A stretch of DNA of 64,000 bases from Cephalopachus bancanus (GCA_027257055.1 JAPVLO010000003.1:15379501-15443500); one strand, 5' to 3'. Counted from the first letter of the stretch, positions 1 through 11,292 are shown. A program made the numbers and translations. Notes: generated by a model from the sequence alone, not told the origin.

Positions 1-134
1 AGTAAGACAAAAAGGGAGTTAGAAATGACTCTTTACATTAAACAAAATTTAAGGGACATACTGGCCAATTACAATGTGTGGACATTAGTTGGATCCTGAT
101 ACAAACAAATAAATTATGTTTTTAAAATGTGGCA
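1..134. other. Interspersed-repeat remnant, 5' part
   Basis: AT-rich sequence that appears to continue after the Alu at 135-436 (441-560). The two halves together resemble the decayed 3' part of an old mammalian repeat, possibly an L1M 3' UTR. I cannot name the family from sight. Confidence 0.25.
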
Positions 135-436
135 GGCCAGCCATGGAGGCTCATGCCTGTAATCACAGAACTTTGGGAGGCCAAATTGGAAGGATCACTT
201 GAGTTCAGGTGTTTGAGACCAGCTGGAGCATCATAGTGAGACCCTGTCACTACAGAAAAAAAACATTACCTGGGCATGGTGGCACATACCTGTAGTCCCA
301 GCTACTCAGGAGGCTGAGGTGAAAAGATGGCCTAAGCCCAGAAGGTCAAAGCTGTGGTGAGCCATGATCATATCACTCCACTCCAGCTTGGTTGACAGAG
401 TGAGACTCCAACTAAAAAAAAAAAAAAAAAAAAAAA
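135..436 (+). repeat. Alu SINE, old dimeric (J-like)
   Basis: A plus-strand dimeric Alu. The left arm has TGCCTGTAATC and CTTTGGGAGGCC, a middle A-rich linker lies near 255-268, and the right arm has GTAGTCCCAGCTACTCAGGA and ends in an A tail of more than 20 bases. Many substitutions show it is an old copy. Confidence 0.9.
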
Positions 437-740
437 GAGGCAACTGGGAAGTTTGAATTATAACTAAGTACTCATGATATTAAGAAATTTTATTAATTTG
501 TAGATGTGATAACAGTACTGGAGTTATGTTTTTAAAGTAGTTATTTTCTTTTGAGATATACATTAAAATCAATTGACAGAACTATAGATTAAAATATTTT
601 AAAGACAACATTATAGAACAGATTCCAATATTACAGAATTTTAAAATAACTAAATAAAATTAATTTTAGGAGTTTAAAAATAACTTTTAATTTTATTCAT
701 AAGTCATCCCAAAATGAGGCCAACTTAGAAAAAAAAAATC

Positions 741-885
741 TGTTTTTATTTATTTGTTTGTTTGTTTTGAAAGACAGGCTCTTGCTATGTTACCCAGGCT
801 AATCTGGAACTCCTGGGCTCAAGCAGTCCTCTTGCTTGGCTTCCCAAAGTACTGGGATTTCAAGCATGACCTACCATGCCCAGTC
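741..885 (-). repeat. Alu fragment (monomer), minus strand
   Basis: A T-rich start with a (TTTG)n run is followed by complementary Alu sequence (TGTTACCCAGGCT, CTCAAGCAGTCCTC, CCCAAAGTACTGGGATT). Only one arm is present, so this is either a free left monomer or a truncated Alu. Confidence 0.8.
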
Positions 886-2164
886 AAAAAAATACATCTT
901 AATTAAGGTCGAAAAGTCCCATTTTAGACATTGGGGATAGGACAGTACATAAAACATAACTCAACTCAAGGAGCTTACTTTTTAATGAGAGAAATCAATC
1001 AATCAATCAATAATATGTTAGGTATGTTATATATGGCATATGATGCATATGTAATATATATAATATATAATGTATCCAGTATAAATGCTATGAAGAAAAT
1101 TAGAGGAAAGGAATGCAGAGTTATTAGAAAGTGGTTATTTTATACAGAGTGTTCAGAAAAGAGCTTTTATAAAGATGACATTTGAAGAGAGACCTGAAGA
1201 AAGCAGATAAAGGAATGAGGAAGGGATGGGGTGACCATTTCAGGTCAAAAGGAGGGCAAGTCCAATAGTTCTGAGATGGCAGTTTGCTTTCCTATTCGAA
1301 GAACAGAAAGGAGATCAAGGTCATAGCTGTAGAGAAAGGAGCAAGGGAAAGAAGGCTGGGAGGGAAAGTCAGAGAAGGTTGTGTGTGTTGGTAGGGTATG
1401 TTACAGGATAGACCACAATAGGCCTTGAAACCCATGGGAAGAACTTTGAGTTTTCCCCTGATTGAGATGAGACGCTGTTGGTTTTAGGCAGGAAAAAAAT
1501 GACACATATATGAAAAAATCATTTCTCTTTGCTATGTTGAGAAGAGACTACCAGGAAAACAAGGACAAGGAGATCATTTAGGAGGCTACTGACCAGACAA
1601 AAGGTGGTTAGATTCCAAATAGATTTCGAAGGAACAGCTAACCGGATTTGCTGAGGGATTGAGTATGTTAACATAAGAGGAAGACAGAAATAAAGATGAT
1701 GCCAAAGTAGCACTCTGAGCAACAGGAAAAAAGGAAATATCATTTACTAAGGTAGAGAGTACTGCCATGGTCAATCATGAAATAAATACCTGCATTCATA
1801 CATAAAAGTGTTAGAAAAATATATTACTGATTTTAAAAAATATTTTTTGGCTCGGGAATGATTTGGCATAACACCATTGGAAGAAATAATAAAGAAAAAG
1901 ATTGTTATATTTAATGACACAATTTTAAATGCCTATAAACAAAAATAAGCAGTATTTTAAAAAATAATAAACTGCTAAAAATATTTATGTAACATCAATT
2001 TTATTTTTTTAACTATTTTAATGTGGTTTTCCTTTTTTGAGCAACCATTTAACTTAGGATAGTCAGGGGATAATTAGGACTGTTAACAGCAGAAATATAA
2101 TCAATTTTTAGCTTCTGACTGTCAAATGGCTTTGCCCAGAGAGAAGAGGATTTTCTAAATTTGT
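886..2164. other. Single-copy AT-rich stretch
   Basis: No gene or confident repeat is seen. A short (AATC)n run lies near 990-1010 and TA-rich sequence near 1020-1072. The open frames here are short, AT-rich and carry no recognisable domain. Confidence 0.4.
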
Positions 2165-2440
2165 GTTTTTTTTGAGTCAGAGTTTCACTCTGTTGTCCAA
2201 GCTGGAGTGCAATAGTCCTATCATGGGTCACCACAGCTTTGACCTCCTTGGGCTCAGGGGATACTTCCGCCTCAGCCTCCCAGTAGCTGGGAATACAGGC
2301 ATGCATCACCATGCCTAACTATTTTATTTTTTATTTTTCTGTAGAGATGAGCTTTCTCTGTGTTTCCCCGACTGGTCTTGAACTTCTGGGCTCAAGCAAT
2401 CCTCTTGACTTTACCTCCCAAAGTATGAGGATTACAGGCC
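2165..2440 (-). repeat. Alu SINE, minus strand, old
   Basis: Complement of a dimeric Alu: T run, TCACTCTGTTGTCCAAGCTGG, CTCAGCCTCCCAGTAGCTGG, then a second arm ending AAAGTATGAGGATTACAGGCC. The outer end is cut short. Confidence 0.88.
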
Positions 2441-3663
2441 CTAAGATTTCTTAAATTATTTGAGCTCTCATTTACATGATCACTACCTTGATCACAGAAT
2501 TTCACTACAAGCATGAAGTAGACAGAGCTCAATAAGCAAAGCCTTGCCACACAGGAAGAAATGAACATTCATCCTTTTTTTTTTTTTTTCTAGTGGAATT
2601 TGGAGAAAAAGGATAGAATGAAGCCAAATACCAGTGTTTTTACTTTCCTCCTCTTAGGGTAGAGGGCAATAAAAGCATCTAGAAAAGGTATGAGGGAAAC
2701 TGAGGACCAGAACTCATGGACTGCTTTTCTGGGTCTAGGGAAAGTCCCATCCATACTTGTGCAATGTGATGCCCAGCCACAGATGAGAACTTCTGCATTA
2801 GCAGAAGGAGGTGGTTGAATAGATGCTTTCCCACACTGGTGTGTGCCACGCAGGGACAACAGATCTTCCCATGTACCTTCCTGTGGATGACACAAGGACA
2901 ATGAGTAGATTGACAGACCAATGAATATGAATGTCTGTTGTTGAAACAAAGAGGCTGCAGTGGCCCAGCTTGCTTCATTTCAGTTAGTAGGATGAAGGCC
3001 CAGCTTTCTTCATTCCAGGTAGTAGGATGTGGATAGATGATTCCAAGGTCTTGGTAGCCAGAGTCCTCCCAAGAATGTAGGCAATGGCTTATCAGTGTCC
3101 TTTAAGACTCGTGTTTTTATTTTTTTCTGTAGTTGTATAGCTATTTTAGTGAGATGTGTGAGTCCACTTCAGAGAGTAGTAGCCTTATTATTGGCACAGA
3201 AAAAAAAAGAGCGATACTAAGATGACTTTAGCCACCCCTGCCCACCACCAATAATCTCTTGTCACTCCTTATTCTTTGAGATGAACAGCTGACTTTCCCA
3301 AACTTATGTAAAGTGCTATGTAAACCCAATATTAGGCTTCCTTCCAACACTATTGCTGCCTCCAAGTCCTTCATACATATAAATTTTATAATCATCAGTG
3401 GCTAACCAGATAGCATTTTGAACTCTAAACCCTTAAAATGGGCAGCACTTGAACTTTGAAGGTTTTTTTTCCTGAGGTATAACTAGCTTTCATTCTTTTG
3501 TTGGTGACTTTTCAATCCTAGCTCTTCGATGGTAGATTTGCTTCAGCTCCTTTAAAATTCCATCTTCCTCTCTAGGAATAAGAGTAATTAATTCAATCAG
3601 TCATTTATTTCTGATAGAACTTTCTTGTGATTTTGCTATTGTGTAAGCAGTATTTCAAAGAGT
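2441..3663. other. Single-copy stretch with a small tandem duplication
   Basis: No exon is recognised. An open frame of 119 codons on the minus strand (2590-2949) has no domain that I know and is best treated as chance. A 35-bp unit is duplicated at 2962-3031 (listed separately). Confidence 0.35.
2962..3031. repeat. 35-bp tandem duplication
   Basis: Two adjacent copies of a 35-bp unit starting GGCCCAGCTTGCTTCATT and GGCCCAGCTTTCTTCATT. Both contain GTTAGTAGGATG or GGTAGTAGGATG. A handful of differences suggests an old local slippage event. Confidence 0.75.
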
Positions 3664-3890
3664 GGCTGGGTGTAGTGGCTCTTGCCTGTAATCCCCAAAA
3701 TTTGGGAGGCCAAGGCAGAAGGACTGCTTGAGTCCAGGAGTTCAAGACCAGCATAGGCAATATAGTCTGACCTTGTCATTACAAAAAAAAATTTGTTTTA
3801 ATTACCCAGATGTGATGGTACACACCTGTAGTCCCAGCTACTCAGGAGGCTGAGGTGGAAGGATCACCTGAGTCTAGGAAGTTGAGAAAT
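3664..3890 (+). repeat. Alu SINE, 3'-truncated, old
   Basis: Plus-strand Alu with the left arm (GGCTGGGTGTAGTGGCTC, CTGTAATCCCCA) and the start of the right arm (GTAGTCCCAGCTACTCAGGA). It stops after GAGTCTAGGAAGTTGAG with no A tail, so the 3' end was lost after insertion. Confidence 0.85.
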
Positions 3891-4422
3891 TTAGTTACAA
3901 GTTTTGTAGTTTTTTTTCTTCTTCTCCTTTTCATGTCTTCTATTTCATCTCAATAGGCAAATCTGGATGTTCTAAGTTAAAATGCATCTCTATAGCCACT
4001 CTACTCACCTCCCCTTAGTCCTCCTCCACCCCTGCCCTTCTCCCATGCTTCTCCCACATCTCATTCGTGTTACTTTTGCTTTGCTCATTAAGCACTTCTG
4101 TTTCCATGTCCTCTAGTTCCTTCTGAAATGTTTATTCTTCTTTCTGCTTTTTTGACTTCATCATGATCAGATAGCCCATCTTCAAGCAACTTCTACAAGA
4201 CCCTAATACCTAGGAAAACTGCTTTTCAACACTAGTATCACTAAGGTTTTTCTTGTTCAAGTGCAGATTCCTGTGCATCACACCAGCCCCTGACCAACAA
4301 ATCAGAAACTGTGGATAGGTCCTGATATTTTTCATTGTATAATCTTTCAGATGATTATGATGCACACTAACACTTCAAAACTACTGACCTAGAAAGGAAG
4401 CTTAAAAAAAAAAAAAAGAGAG
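3891..4422. other. Single-copy stretch
   Basis: Nothing recognisable as coding. C/T-rich in 4000-4150. It ends in an A-rich run that serves as the target of the next Alu. Confidence 0.35.
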
Positions 4423-4714
4423 CCGGGCTCGGTGGCTCAGCCTGTAATCCCGCGCCTTTGGGAGGCTGAGGTGAGTGGATTGCCTGCGCCCGCAGGTTCG
4501 AGACCTGCCTGGGCAGGCGAGACCTCATCTCTACAATAAATCAAAAATTAGCCGGGCGTAGTAGCGCACGCCTGTAGTTCCAGCTACTCGGAAGGCTGAG
4601 GCGGAAGGATCGCCGGAGCCCAGCAGGTCGAGGCTGCGGTGGCCGGGAGCGGCCACTGCACTCCAGTCTGGGCGACAGAGTGAGACTCCAACTCAAAAAA
4701 AAAAAAAAAAAAAA
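4423..4714 (+). repeat. Alu SINE, young lineage-specific type
   Basis: Full dimer of the young type. The head GCCGGGCTCGGTGGCTCAGC lacks the AC of the usual GGCTCACGCC, and CCCGCGCCTTTGGGAGGC replaces CCAGCACTTTGGG. An internal B box of the form GGTTCGAGACC is present. The right arm has CAGCAGGTCGAGGCTGCGG, and an A tail of about 20 bases follows. An A-rich target duplication ending AAGAGA flanks it. Confidence 0.93.
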
Positions 4715-4989
4715 GAGATAAGGACCTTTAGTCCTCTCAATTCTTGGTTCTCTGGTTCCTTCTCCCTCCCCTCTTTCCTCCCCTGGAACTTAATGGAACA
4801 CACTCAGCTCACTTTCTGGAAGTCTTCCTTCCTTCCCCTTTTTCTTCATCTCACCTTCCTCATTCTCTCTCCTCCCTACCCCCACAGCCTGCCCCCCCCA
4901 CCCCGGCTCCTGCCCTGCCTTGGCCTGACATTTAAGCGCATCATGGCAGTATGCTAAGGATTACAAGTGTCCAATAGTCTTTATTTTTT

Positions 4990-7900
4990 AAAAAAGAAAA
5001 GAAAAGAAAACTAACTCGTGCAAGAGCTGCTGGATCAAAATCTCCCTTGAGCTTTAGACTACAGAATACCGAATGGTAATGAGCCAGGAAACCCGAAAGT
5101 AAGCACAGCTGGGATCCATAAAATGCTCTCCTGCTTTGATTCGGGGTGAAGCATTAAAACAGCTGACCTATTGCTCCAGCGTTGCTTTTCCATTATCTGG
5201 AATGTGTGATAAATGGATATTTAAAAGCTGACATTGTCCTGTCTCCTTTATCCTTTGCCATAATTTTGCTAACTCATTATCTTTCAAAAAGCTTCCATCC
5301 TAGAACCCTATTCAAGTTGTGCGTTAGAATACGAAGGGATTTCTTCAAACCCTGTTGGTTGCAGAAGTATAATATGGGTAAAGACTGTGGTGGTTGTTTT
5401 ATTAAAAACAAAGAGTGTCAAAAGGAAACTAATTAGAAGTTTACTACTTTTTATTGCACTTTTTGTTACTGAAATTTGCATATTGATTAAATTATGGTTA
5501 ACAAAAGTATATTTAAACTATGTTGCTAGAGTCTGTAACTTAACTTGTAGTAATTATTTTACCAAGTAATTAATTACTGTTGATGTGCAAATATTCATCC
5601 TATTGTGTCTTACATTGCAAATTAAGGCTGAGCAAAAATCCATTTTTCTTAACATAGAGGCATTCCTGTCGCTGAGTATTTTGTTTTAAAGTTTGGGAGA
5701 AACATAAACACTGTAAGCATGCTTACCTTGTATAAGAAACAATGCTAGCTATATGTAAATTAACTGATGAGTATCACAGCTTATTTAAAAAATGATGTGG
5801 AAAGTGGCCTGAAAAGTATTAATTTACTCTAGAGTTGTCTCAGATCACCAGACTTCGTGATTCAGGAACTAGATATTTCTCTCACTTGAAAAAATATCTA
5901 CTTTATCATCATCAGCCAGATTTTTAAATAACAAATTTCATCTTTATTTGCAAAGGTTCACAAAGAGACCTATTTGATTTGCTGTATTTAAATAATTTAT
6001 AGACAAATAGCTTCTCTAGAGATAGCAAGGGTAAAAAAATGTAACAGCAGCACCCACTGAGAATTGTCTTCCAAATACCATTTCTAAGTATGGACTTCAC
6101 ATCAAGATCTGGCAAACATACAGTACTGAAATTGTCAGCTCTCTGAAATAATCACAGCTTGCTGTCAGTCAGAGGTTTTGCAATTGAATTAATGCACATT
6201 TTTCTCTTAAACAAGTCCCCTTTCATTCTTATTCTTTTTGCTCACTTTTTTAAATGATTTTGTTACTTTCCAACTATACCTCCCTTTGCTGTACAAACTC
6301 ACAACAGGAAATACAGTTAAAGGGCTGAGACTAGTAGGGGGAAATAAGTACGTATATGAGAAAAAGAAGAGACAAGGAAAGAAAGCGCCAACTTCTGAAT
6401 AGCTTCAATATGCCCATCCCAAGTCTGATAAACATCTCTTTTATATTAAATATTGGCTGGAAGTACTTTTACATACAGAAAAAAAGAAGAACTTTTTATA
6501 GTTTTGAAAGGTGAGCACAAGATCAAAGCAACCAGGATCGAAGTTCCTTGACTGGAATTCCACCAACACAGATGGAAAACCCATTTTTTAAAAAATCAAA
6601 TATATTCACAAATAAAAATAAGCCACTAGGTTTTAAGAGCTCTGGCCTGTGTTATGTGGAACATCAGGAACCAATTAAATTGCTCTCCCCTTCTTGTTTA
6701 TCCTAAATAATATGGTCTTTTCCCTCCTCTGATTATACCAGCTTTGCATCCCTGTGGCAAGTATCTGCTTTTTCACTCTTTTCTAAAACCCTTTCTCCAT
6801 AACACATATGAGTTGGAAAAAGATTGAAAGCCTGCATTTTATCAGGCTAAGGAAAAATAGCTAACTATCCATCTTTTAGTTTGTAGTATTTTCTTTTGCC
6901 CCAAAAGACAATTGGTAGTTGGTTAATGGCTGGGTGCGTTTGTATGTGAATCACAATATCCAACCGTTGACAATGATCCTGTTTTTCATTTGCTTAAACT
7001 TTTCACCTCCCTCCTGAGCTTATAATGGAACATATTCTTCATGTTCTGCTTTTAGTTTTCCTTTTTTAGGCTTGTGCACATGGTTCAGTTCTGAGAGGAT
7101 AGAGAGCCAGGCTTATTGCCTTATTGTGAAATATGGACTATAAAGTGACATCAATCCTTCCAGTTACTGTCTGGGAGCACACCACTCAGCGTGTCTGTTT
7201 CCCGTCTGCCCAGCGGGACCACAGCCCCAGTAAGGGTACTATGTCTCATGTCTGCCATCAACAAATCTACATATCTTCCCCTAGGGTATATTCCTAGGGG
7301 TAGGGTAGATATTACACACTGGAAAGAGCTACCAGTTACGTTCATAAAACCACAAGTCATATGGCTCTTGACTTGTACAATACACAGACCTGGTCATCAT
7401 TGTATAATCTGTTATAAAAAAAAAATGGAGAAAGAGAAGTCTGAGCCAGTGTCCTTTTACATCTGTGCAGACTGACTAAGACAACACTGAAGTCTTAGAC
7501 TGCTTAGGTAAGAGCATACAATGACCTCTCCCAAGACAAGAACATTTTTGAAGCTCTATTCTCTGTGAATTCAAATCAGCAAGCTCAAAGTTCAATCACT
7601 GCCTTGTTAATGTCCAGATCGTTATGCCAGGAAATGACAGATGAAATATCATCTCACAGCTAAAAAATAGCTTTCTTCTTACAATAATCTAAAAGCTTAG
7701 TTCCACCATCCCGGTGAGTGGCTCATCAAGAAATACTTTTTTCTTAATAGATGCTTTAAGAAAGACTGTTCCAATCTGGTAGTCTTAGTGCCTGTCCTTT
7801 CCTACTGTATAATATCTTACAGTTTTCTATCGAATTCAGCCACCAGCTTAAATTATGTACCTTCAGTGACAGCTGATTGGTCATCTACGTGGCTGTATCC

Positions 7901-8170
7901 ATGATAGCACTACTTTGTATGCATTTCTGGGAAATAGGGAGGAATAGTTGCCTTCTTAGAAACTGCCTAGTTACCTGGCATCACCAGATGCATCTAGGTT
8001 GCCTAGTAGAGGTCATTCAAGCTTGAAAGATGACAAAGAATAATGGGGATATGGTGGGAGGTGGGAATCAGACCAGAAAAAGAATCCTAAATTTGGCCAA
8101 GCCTCTTCATCAAAGATGGCACCTACTCTCTAAGCCTCAATGTTCTAAACCACCTAAGAAATAGCAGAAA
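4990..8170. other. Repeat-poor island, possibly conserved noncoding
   Basis: About 3.2 kb with no Alu, L1 or MIR that I can recognise, in a window otherwise full of them. The segment 5000-5700 is balanced in composition and contains an E-box-like CAGCTG at 5160-5165 and closely spaced TAATTA-type sites at about 5551-5577. The frames are short and show no domains. Regulatory function is inference. Confidence 0.35.
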
Positions 8171-8485
8171 ATTAATATTCACAGAGTAGCTACAATGTTC
8201 CATGTACTTCAGAGAGCTATTTCATTTTTATTAACATAAAACCCTTGCAAAGGAAGACATTCTCTGCATGTGATATACGTGAGGAAACTGGTGGAGTAGG
8301 AGAAGGAGGTGGAGGTGAAGAAAGAAGAGAGAGAGGAAGGAGGCAGAAAGAAAGTATGGAAGAGAAGAAAGACTTCCAGGCCATTAAGTTCCAAGTAAGG
8401 AAAAGGGGAAGGGAGAAAGAAGGAAGAAATCAAAGAACCAAATAGGTTAATTAATTTTTCCAAAGTCACAGGGCTGATAGAATAG
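8170..8485 (-). repeat. MIR SINE, minus strand, split by a purine-rich insert
   Basis: The left part resembles the complement of the MIR 3' half (CTTTCAGAGAGCTATTTCATT-like, then GAGGAAACTG at 8281-8290). The right part resumes with GGTTAATTAATTTTTCCAAAGTCACAGGG at 8445-8473 (key words CCAAAGTCACAGGG). Between them lie about 150 bases of almost pure A/G sequence. Confidence 0.6.
8291..8440 (+). repeat. Purine-rich low-complexity tract
   Basis: A (GGA/GAA)-rich run with few pyrimidines. It produces overlapping open frames on both strands that are compositional artefacts. It sits inside the MIR described above. Confidence 0.8.
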
Positions 8486-8587
8486 GCAGGTTAGGCTAGG
8501 AAAACATTAGGGGTGTAGAAAAGTTTCAAGCTCATTGATACCTGCAACACCTGGTACAGAATGAAGCAAACAAACAAGAAGCCTAGC

Positions 8588-9198
8588 TGTAGGAAACTTC
8601 ACACCTACTTGGTAGGCCCCTATCAGATACACCTGCAGCACTGTATCCAGCACTTTATCTAGGATACTTACAGTGGAGAGCCAACCACCAAAGCAGGAAC
8701 TAGCCTAAAGACCCCCGGGAGCCTGCTCATCAATAGTCAAGGTTGACCTAAGATAGCCATAACCTACCTTTACCATCATTGTAATACTACTAACATAAAA
8801 TTATTCGAGGGAAGCCTCCCACTCCTACCATACACTTGACACATGACAGTACAAGTATAACCCTATAAGCCTTAAGACTCCTTCGCTTGACGTGAGGGAG
8901 GTGTAACAGAGACCCAACTCTAAAACCACCCTTTTCCAGGAAAAGCCCACCCCTAAATCCACTCCTCAACACTCCTAAAAATAAAATTTAGAGTTCAACA
9001 ATAGTTGGTTGCAGAGGAAGCAACTTTCTGTAGGCTATTTCTGCCCCCCCCCGAGAGTGTATTACTCCTTGCTCAATAAAGCTACTTGCTTACCCCACTT
9101 CTCTGTGTGACTCTATGCAAGTTCATTCCAAACGTCAATACAAGAACATATCCTCAACCCATCTCACACTGGGAACAGCACCCCTTCTCCCTGTAACA
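8588..9198 (+). mobile_element. Solo LTR, class I endogenous retrovirus-like
   Basis: The segment begins TGTAGGAAAC and ends CTGTAACA, the TG...CA ends expected of an LTR. A polyadenylation signal in the typical context GCTCAATAAAGCT lies at 9070-9082, about 120 bp before the 3' end, and a C-run precedes it. No internal retroviral genes flank it, which fits a solo LTR left by recombination. I could not find a clean target duplication, so the exact ends are uncertain. Confidence 0.6.
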
Positions 9199-9738
9199 AG
9201 GGCCAAGATTTACATCTATATTAACTGACTTCAAGGTGTTTGTTTTCCTGAAAATACTTGTATGAAAGTATTATTCTTGTTGCATAGTTAGTGCCTGATA
9301 AGTGTGCCTTTTCCTTCCAAAGTTCTTTCTAGAAATACAGATTCCATTATCAATTCCAAGTTTCAGACCTATTCATTTATGCAAATCACAGTGCTCACTG
9401 TGTACATATAAGTCTGGCATTATCTGCTGAATTATCCACTTTTAATTCTTATCATGTACTCTCTCTTACAACATCTTCATTTATCTCAGGCTAAATATCT
9501 TGCTTTCCTCATATTTCAGGAGTCCCACATTACTGACTTTGACTTTGGTATGGTTGTGTTCTACGTTCTAATACCATTTGTAAAGTTTTGACCTATTTTT
9601 TTGTATGCTAAAAGCTCTTGAAATTCTAGCTTTTGTTAGAGGTCTTTGCAGAAAAGTTAAAATAAGGATAGGAATTCCCTGATCCCTCACCACCTAGTTA
9701 GCAATTGATTTTCATTAATCAAATTATATTCAAATGAA
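9199..9738. other. Single-copy stretch
   Basis: AT-rich with no recognisable gene or repeat. Confidence 0.3.
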
Positions 9739-9857
9739 ATCATACAATATACTATATATAACATTTATAGTATATTATATATATGTCATATATAATACAC
9801 ATCATATATAACTATAGATAACATATATAGTATAGTATATAATATTATAATATATAT
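9739..9857. repeat. TA-rich, partly palindromic tract
   Basis: Around 120 bp made almost wholly of TATA/ATAT words with short inverted repeats (for example CATATATAAT...ACTATAGATAACATATATAG). It borders the mariner remnant, whose family inserts at TA. Confidence 0.8.
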
Positions 9858-10423
9858 GAGGGGGAGACCTGAAAAAATATGGAATTATTTTTGAGAGGGT
9901 AGGCCTCCTGTAGTACAGACTTCCCTTGTTAGGTAAGTGTCCTAGGAACCCATTGATTGGCATCAGTGTACCAGACAGCACTGTTGTGAGAGGCTGCATT
10001 CAACTGCAGTGATTTTTTTTTTTTTTTGAGATTCATTTGTTCATTCTTGATGTTCATGATCGGTGATTTATGAGCATACCTGCCCACACTGCACTGAGTG
10101 TTCAGCAGTTTTTGACCAAAAACAGCATGATCCCTATGCCCTACCTGATCTTGCCCCAAGTGATTTTTTTGTTGCTGTTTCCTTAGATGAAAAAGTCCTC
10201 AAAGGAAAACATTTTGTTAATGTGGAAGAGAAGAAACAAAAAACAGCAGAAGCACTAAAAGGCATCAAAACTGACAAGTTCAAAAACTGTTTTGAGCAGT
10301 GAAAAAAAATCTCGACAGAATTATTGCATCAAACAGAGAGTACTTTGAAGGTGACTGAAGTTTAAACATCAGAATACACATAAAAATTTTAATAAATAAA
10401 TTCAGTTTTGGGGGTCATCCATC
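9858..10423 (+). mobile_element. Mariner (Tc1/mariner) transposon remnant, internally deleted
   Basis: The imperfect ends pair as inverted repeats: GAGGGGGAGACCTGAAAAAAT on the left, against GATGGATGACCCCCAAAACTG read from the right. Both ends lie next to TA dinucleotides, the expected target. The interior retains the 3' third of a mariner transposase on the plus strand. At about 0.57 kb it is less than half of a complete 1.3 kb element, so the first catalytic aspartate and the DNA-binding region are gone. Confidence 0.75.
10078..10357 (+). pseudogene. Mariner transposase C-terminal fragment, frameshifted
   Basis: Read in successive frames, this matches the C-terminal catalytic part of a mariner DD34D transposase. 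A PAHTALSVQQFLTKN-like segment comes first. After a frameshift near 10130, DLAPSDFF (with the third catalytic aspartate) and VLKGKHFVNVEEKKQKTAEA follow. A TGA then replaces the usual Trp codon after NCFEQ. A second shift leads to ASNREYFEGD and a stop at about 10357. A cut-and-paste transposase would act in the nucleus, but this copy cannot make one. Confidence 0.85.
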
Positions 10424-11002
10424 ATATATGTGTTATATAATAGTATATTTTAACTTGAATACAATTTGGATAAGCTATACATTATATAATTTGATTAAGG
10501 TATATATATCTCTTGTGAGTTACTTTCTGTTTGGACTTTGTGTTTTCGTGTATCTTTGACAATGCTGTTTTCTAAGGCTGATGGTTTATTAGAAATCTAA
10601 ATGATTACTATTAAAGCTGCAATGGCACCTCAATTTGGACATAGGTTGTCAGCATATAACACTATAGTCTTCTACATGTAATAGAACAAAAATTATCATT
10701 TTAATATGAGAGAAGTTTGACTATAATAATTTAATACCAAACTTTGGTAAACTTCTTAGGCAGCCCATACATTGTTTAAAAAAAGAGATATTAACAATTA
10801 AACTCAAGTTGTTTATATTGATGTGAGATCAATCTCTTCCTTTGTTCCACAAATTCAGGAGAGTGCGCTATACACTTAAGGGAAGAAAGCAAGGCTGTCA
10901 TGAAACAGAAAAGAGATCAGCTATAGGGAGTATGATGCAGTCAATTTTGGAACAAGAAGTCATCTTGAGAGTATAAGTGAAATCATGGGGTGAAAACTAT
11001 AA
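10424..11002. other. Single-copy AT-rich stretch
   Basis: No gene or clear repeat. Immediately 3' of the mariner remnant, TATATATA words continue to about 10512. Confidence 0.3.
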
Positions 11003-11292
11003 GCCGGGCTCGGTGGTTCAGCCTGTAATCCCGCGCCTTGGGAGGCTGAGGTAACAGGATTGCCTGAGCCCACGGGTTCGAGACCCACCTGGGCAACTTG
11101 GTGAGACCTCATCTCTAAGATAAATAAAAAATCAGCCAGGCGTGGTACCCGCACCTGTAATTCCAGCTACTCAGAAGGCTAAGGTGGAGCCCAGCAGGTT
11201 GAGGCTGTGGTGGCCGGGAGCGGCCACTGCACTCCAGTCTAGGCAACAGAGTGAGACTCCGACTCAAAAAAAAAAAAAAAGAAAAAAAAGAA
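11003..11292 (+). repeat. Alu SINE, young lineage-specific type
   Basis: Head GCCGGGCTCGGTGGTTCAGC, then CCCGCGCCTTGGGAGGC, the GGTTCGAGACC B box, a right arm with CAGCAGGTTGAGGCTGTGG, and a mixed A/G tail (AAAAGAAAAAAAAG). About 12 bases of the right arm (between AAGGTGG and AGCCCAGCAGG) are missing relative to sister copies. Confidence 0.92.

Noticed and set aside
2590..2949. 119-codon minus-strand frame
   Set aside because: No recognisable motif and no supporting promoter or exon structure.
8245..8445. Glu/Arg/Gly-rich open frames on both strands
   Set aside because: Products of a low-complexity purine tract.
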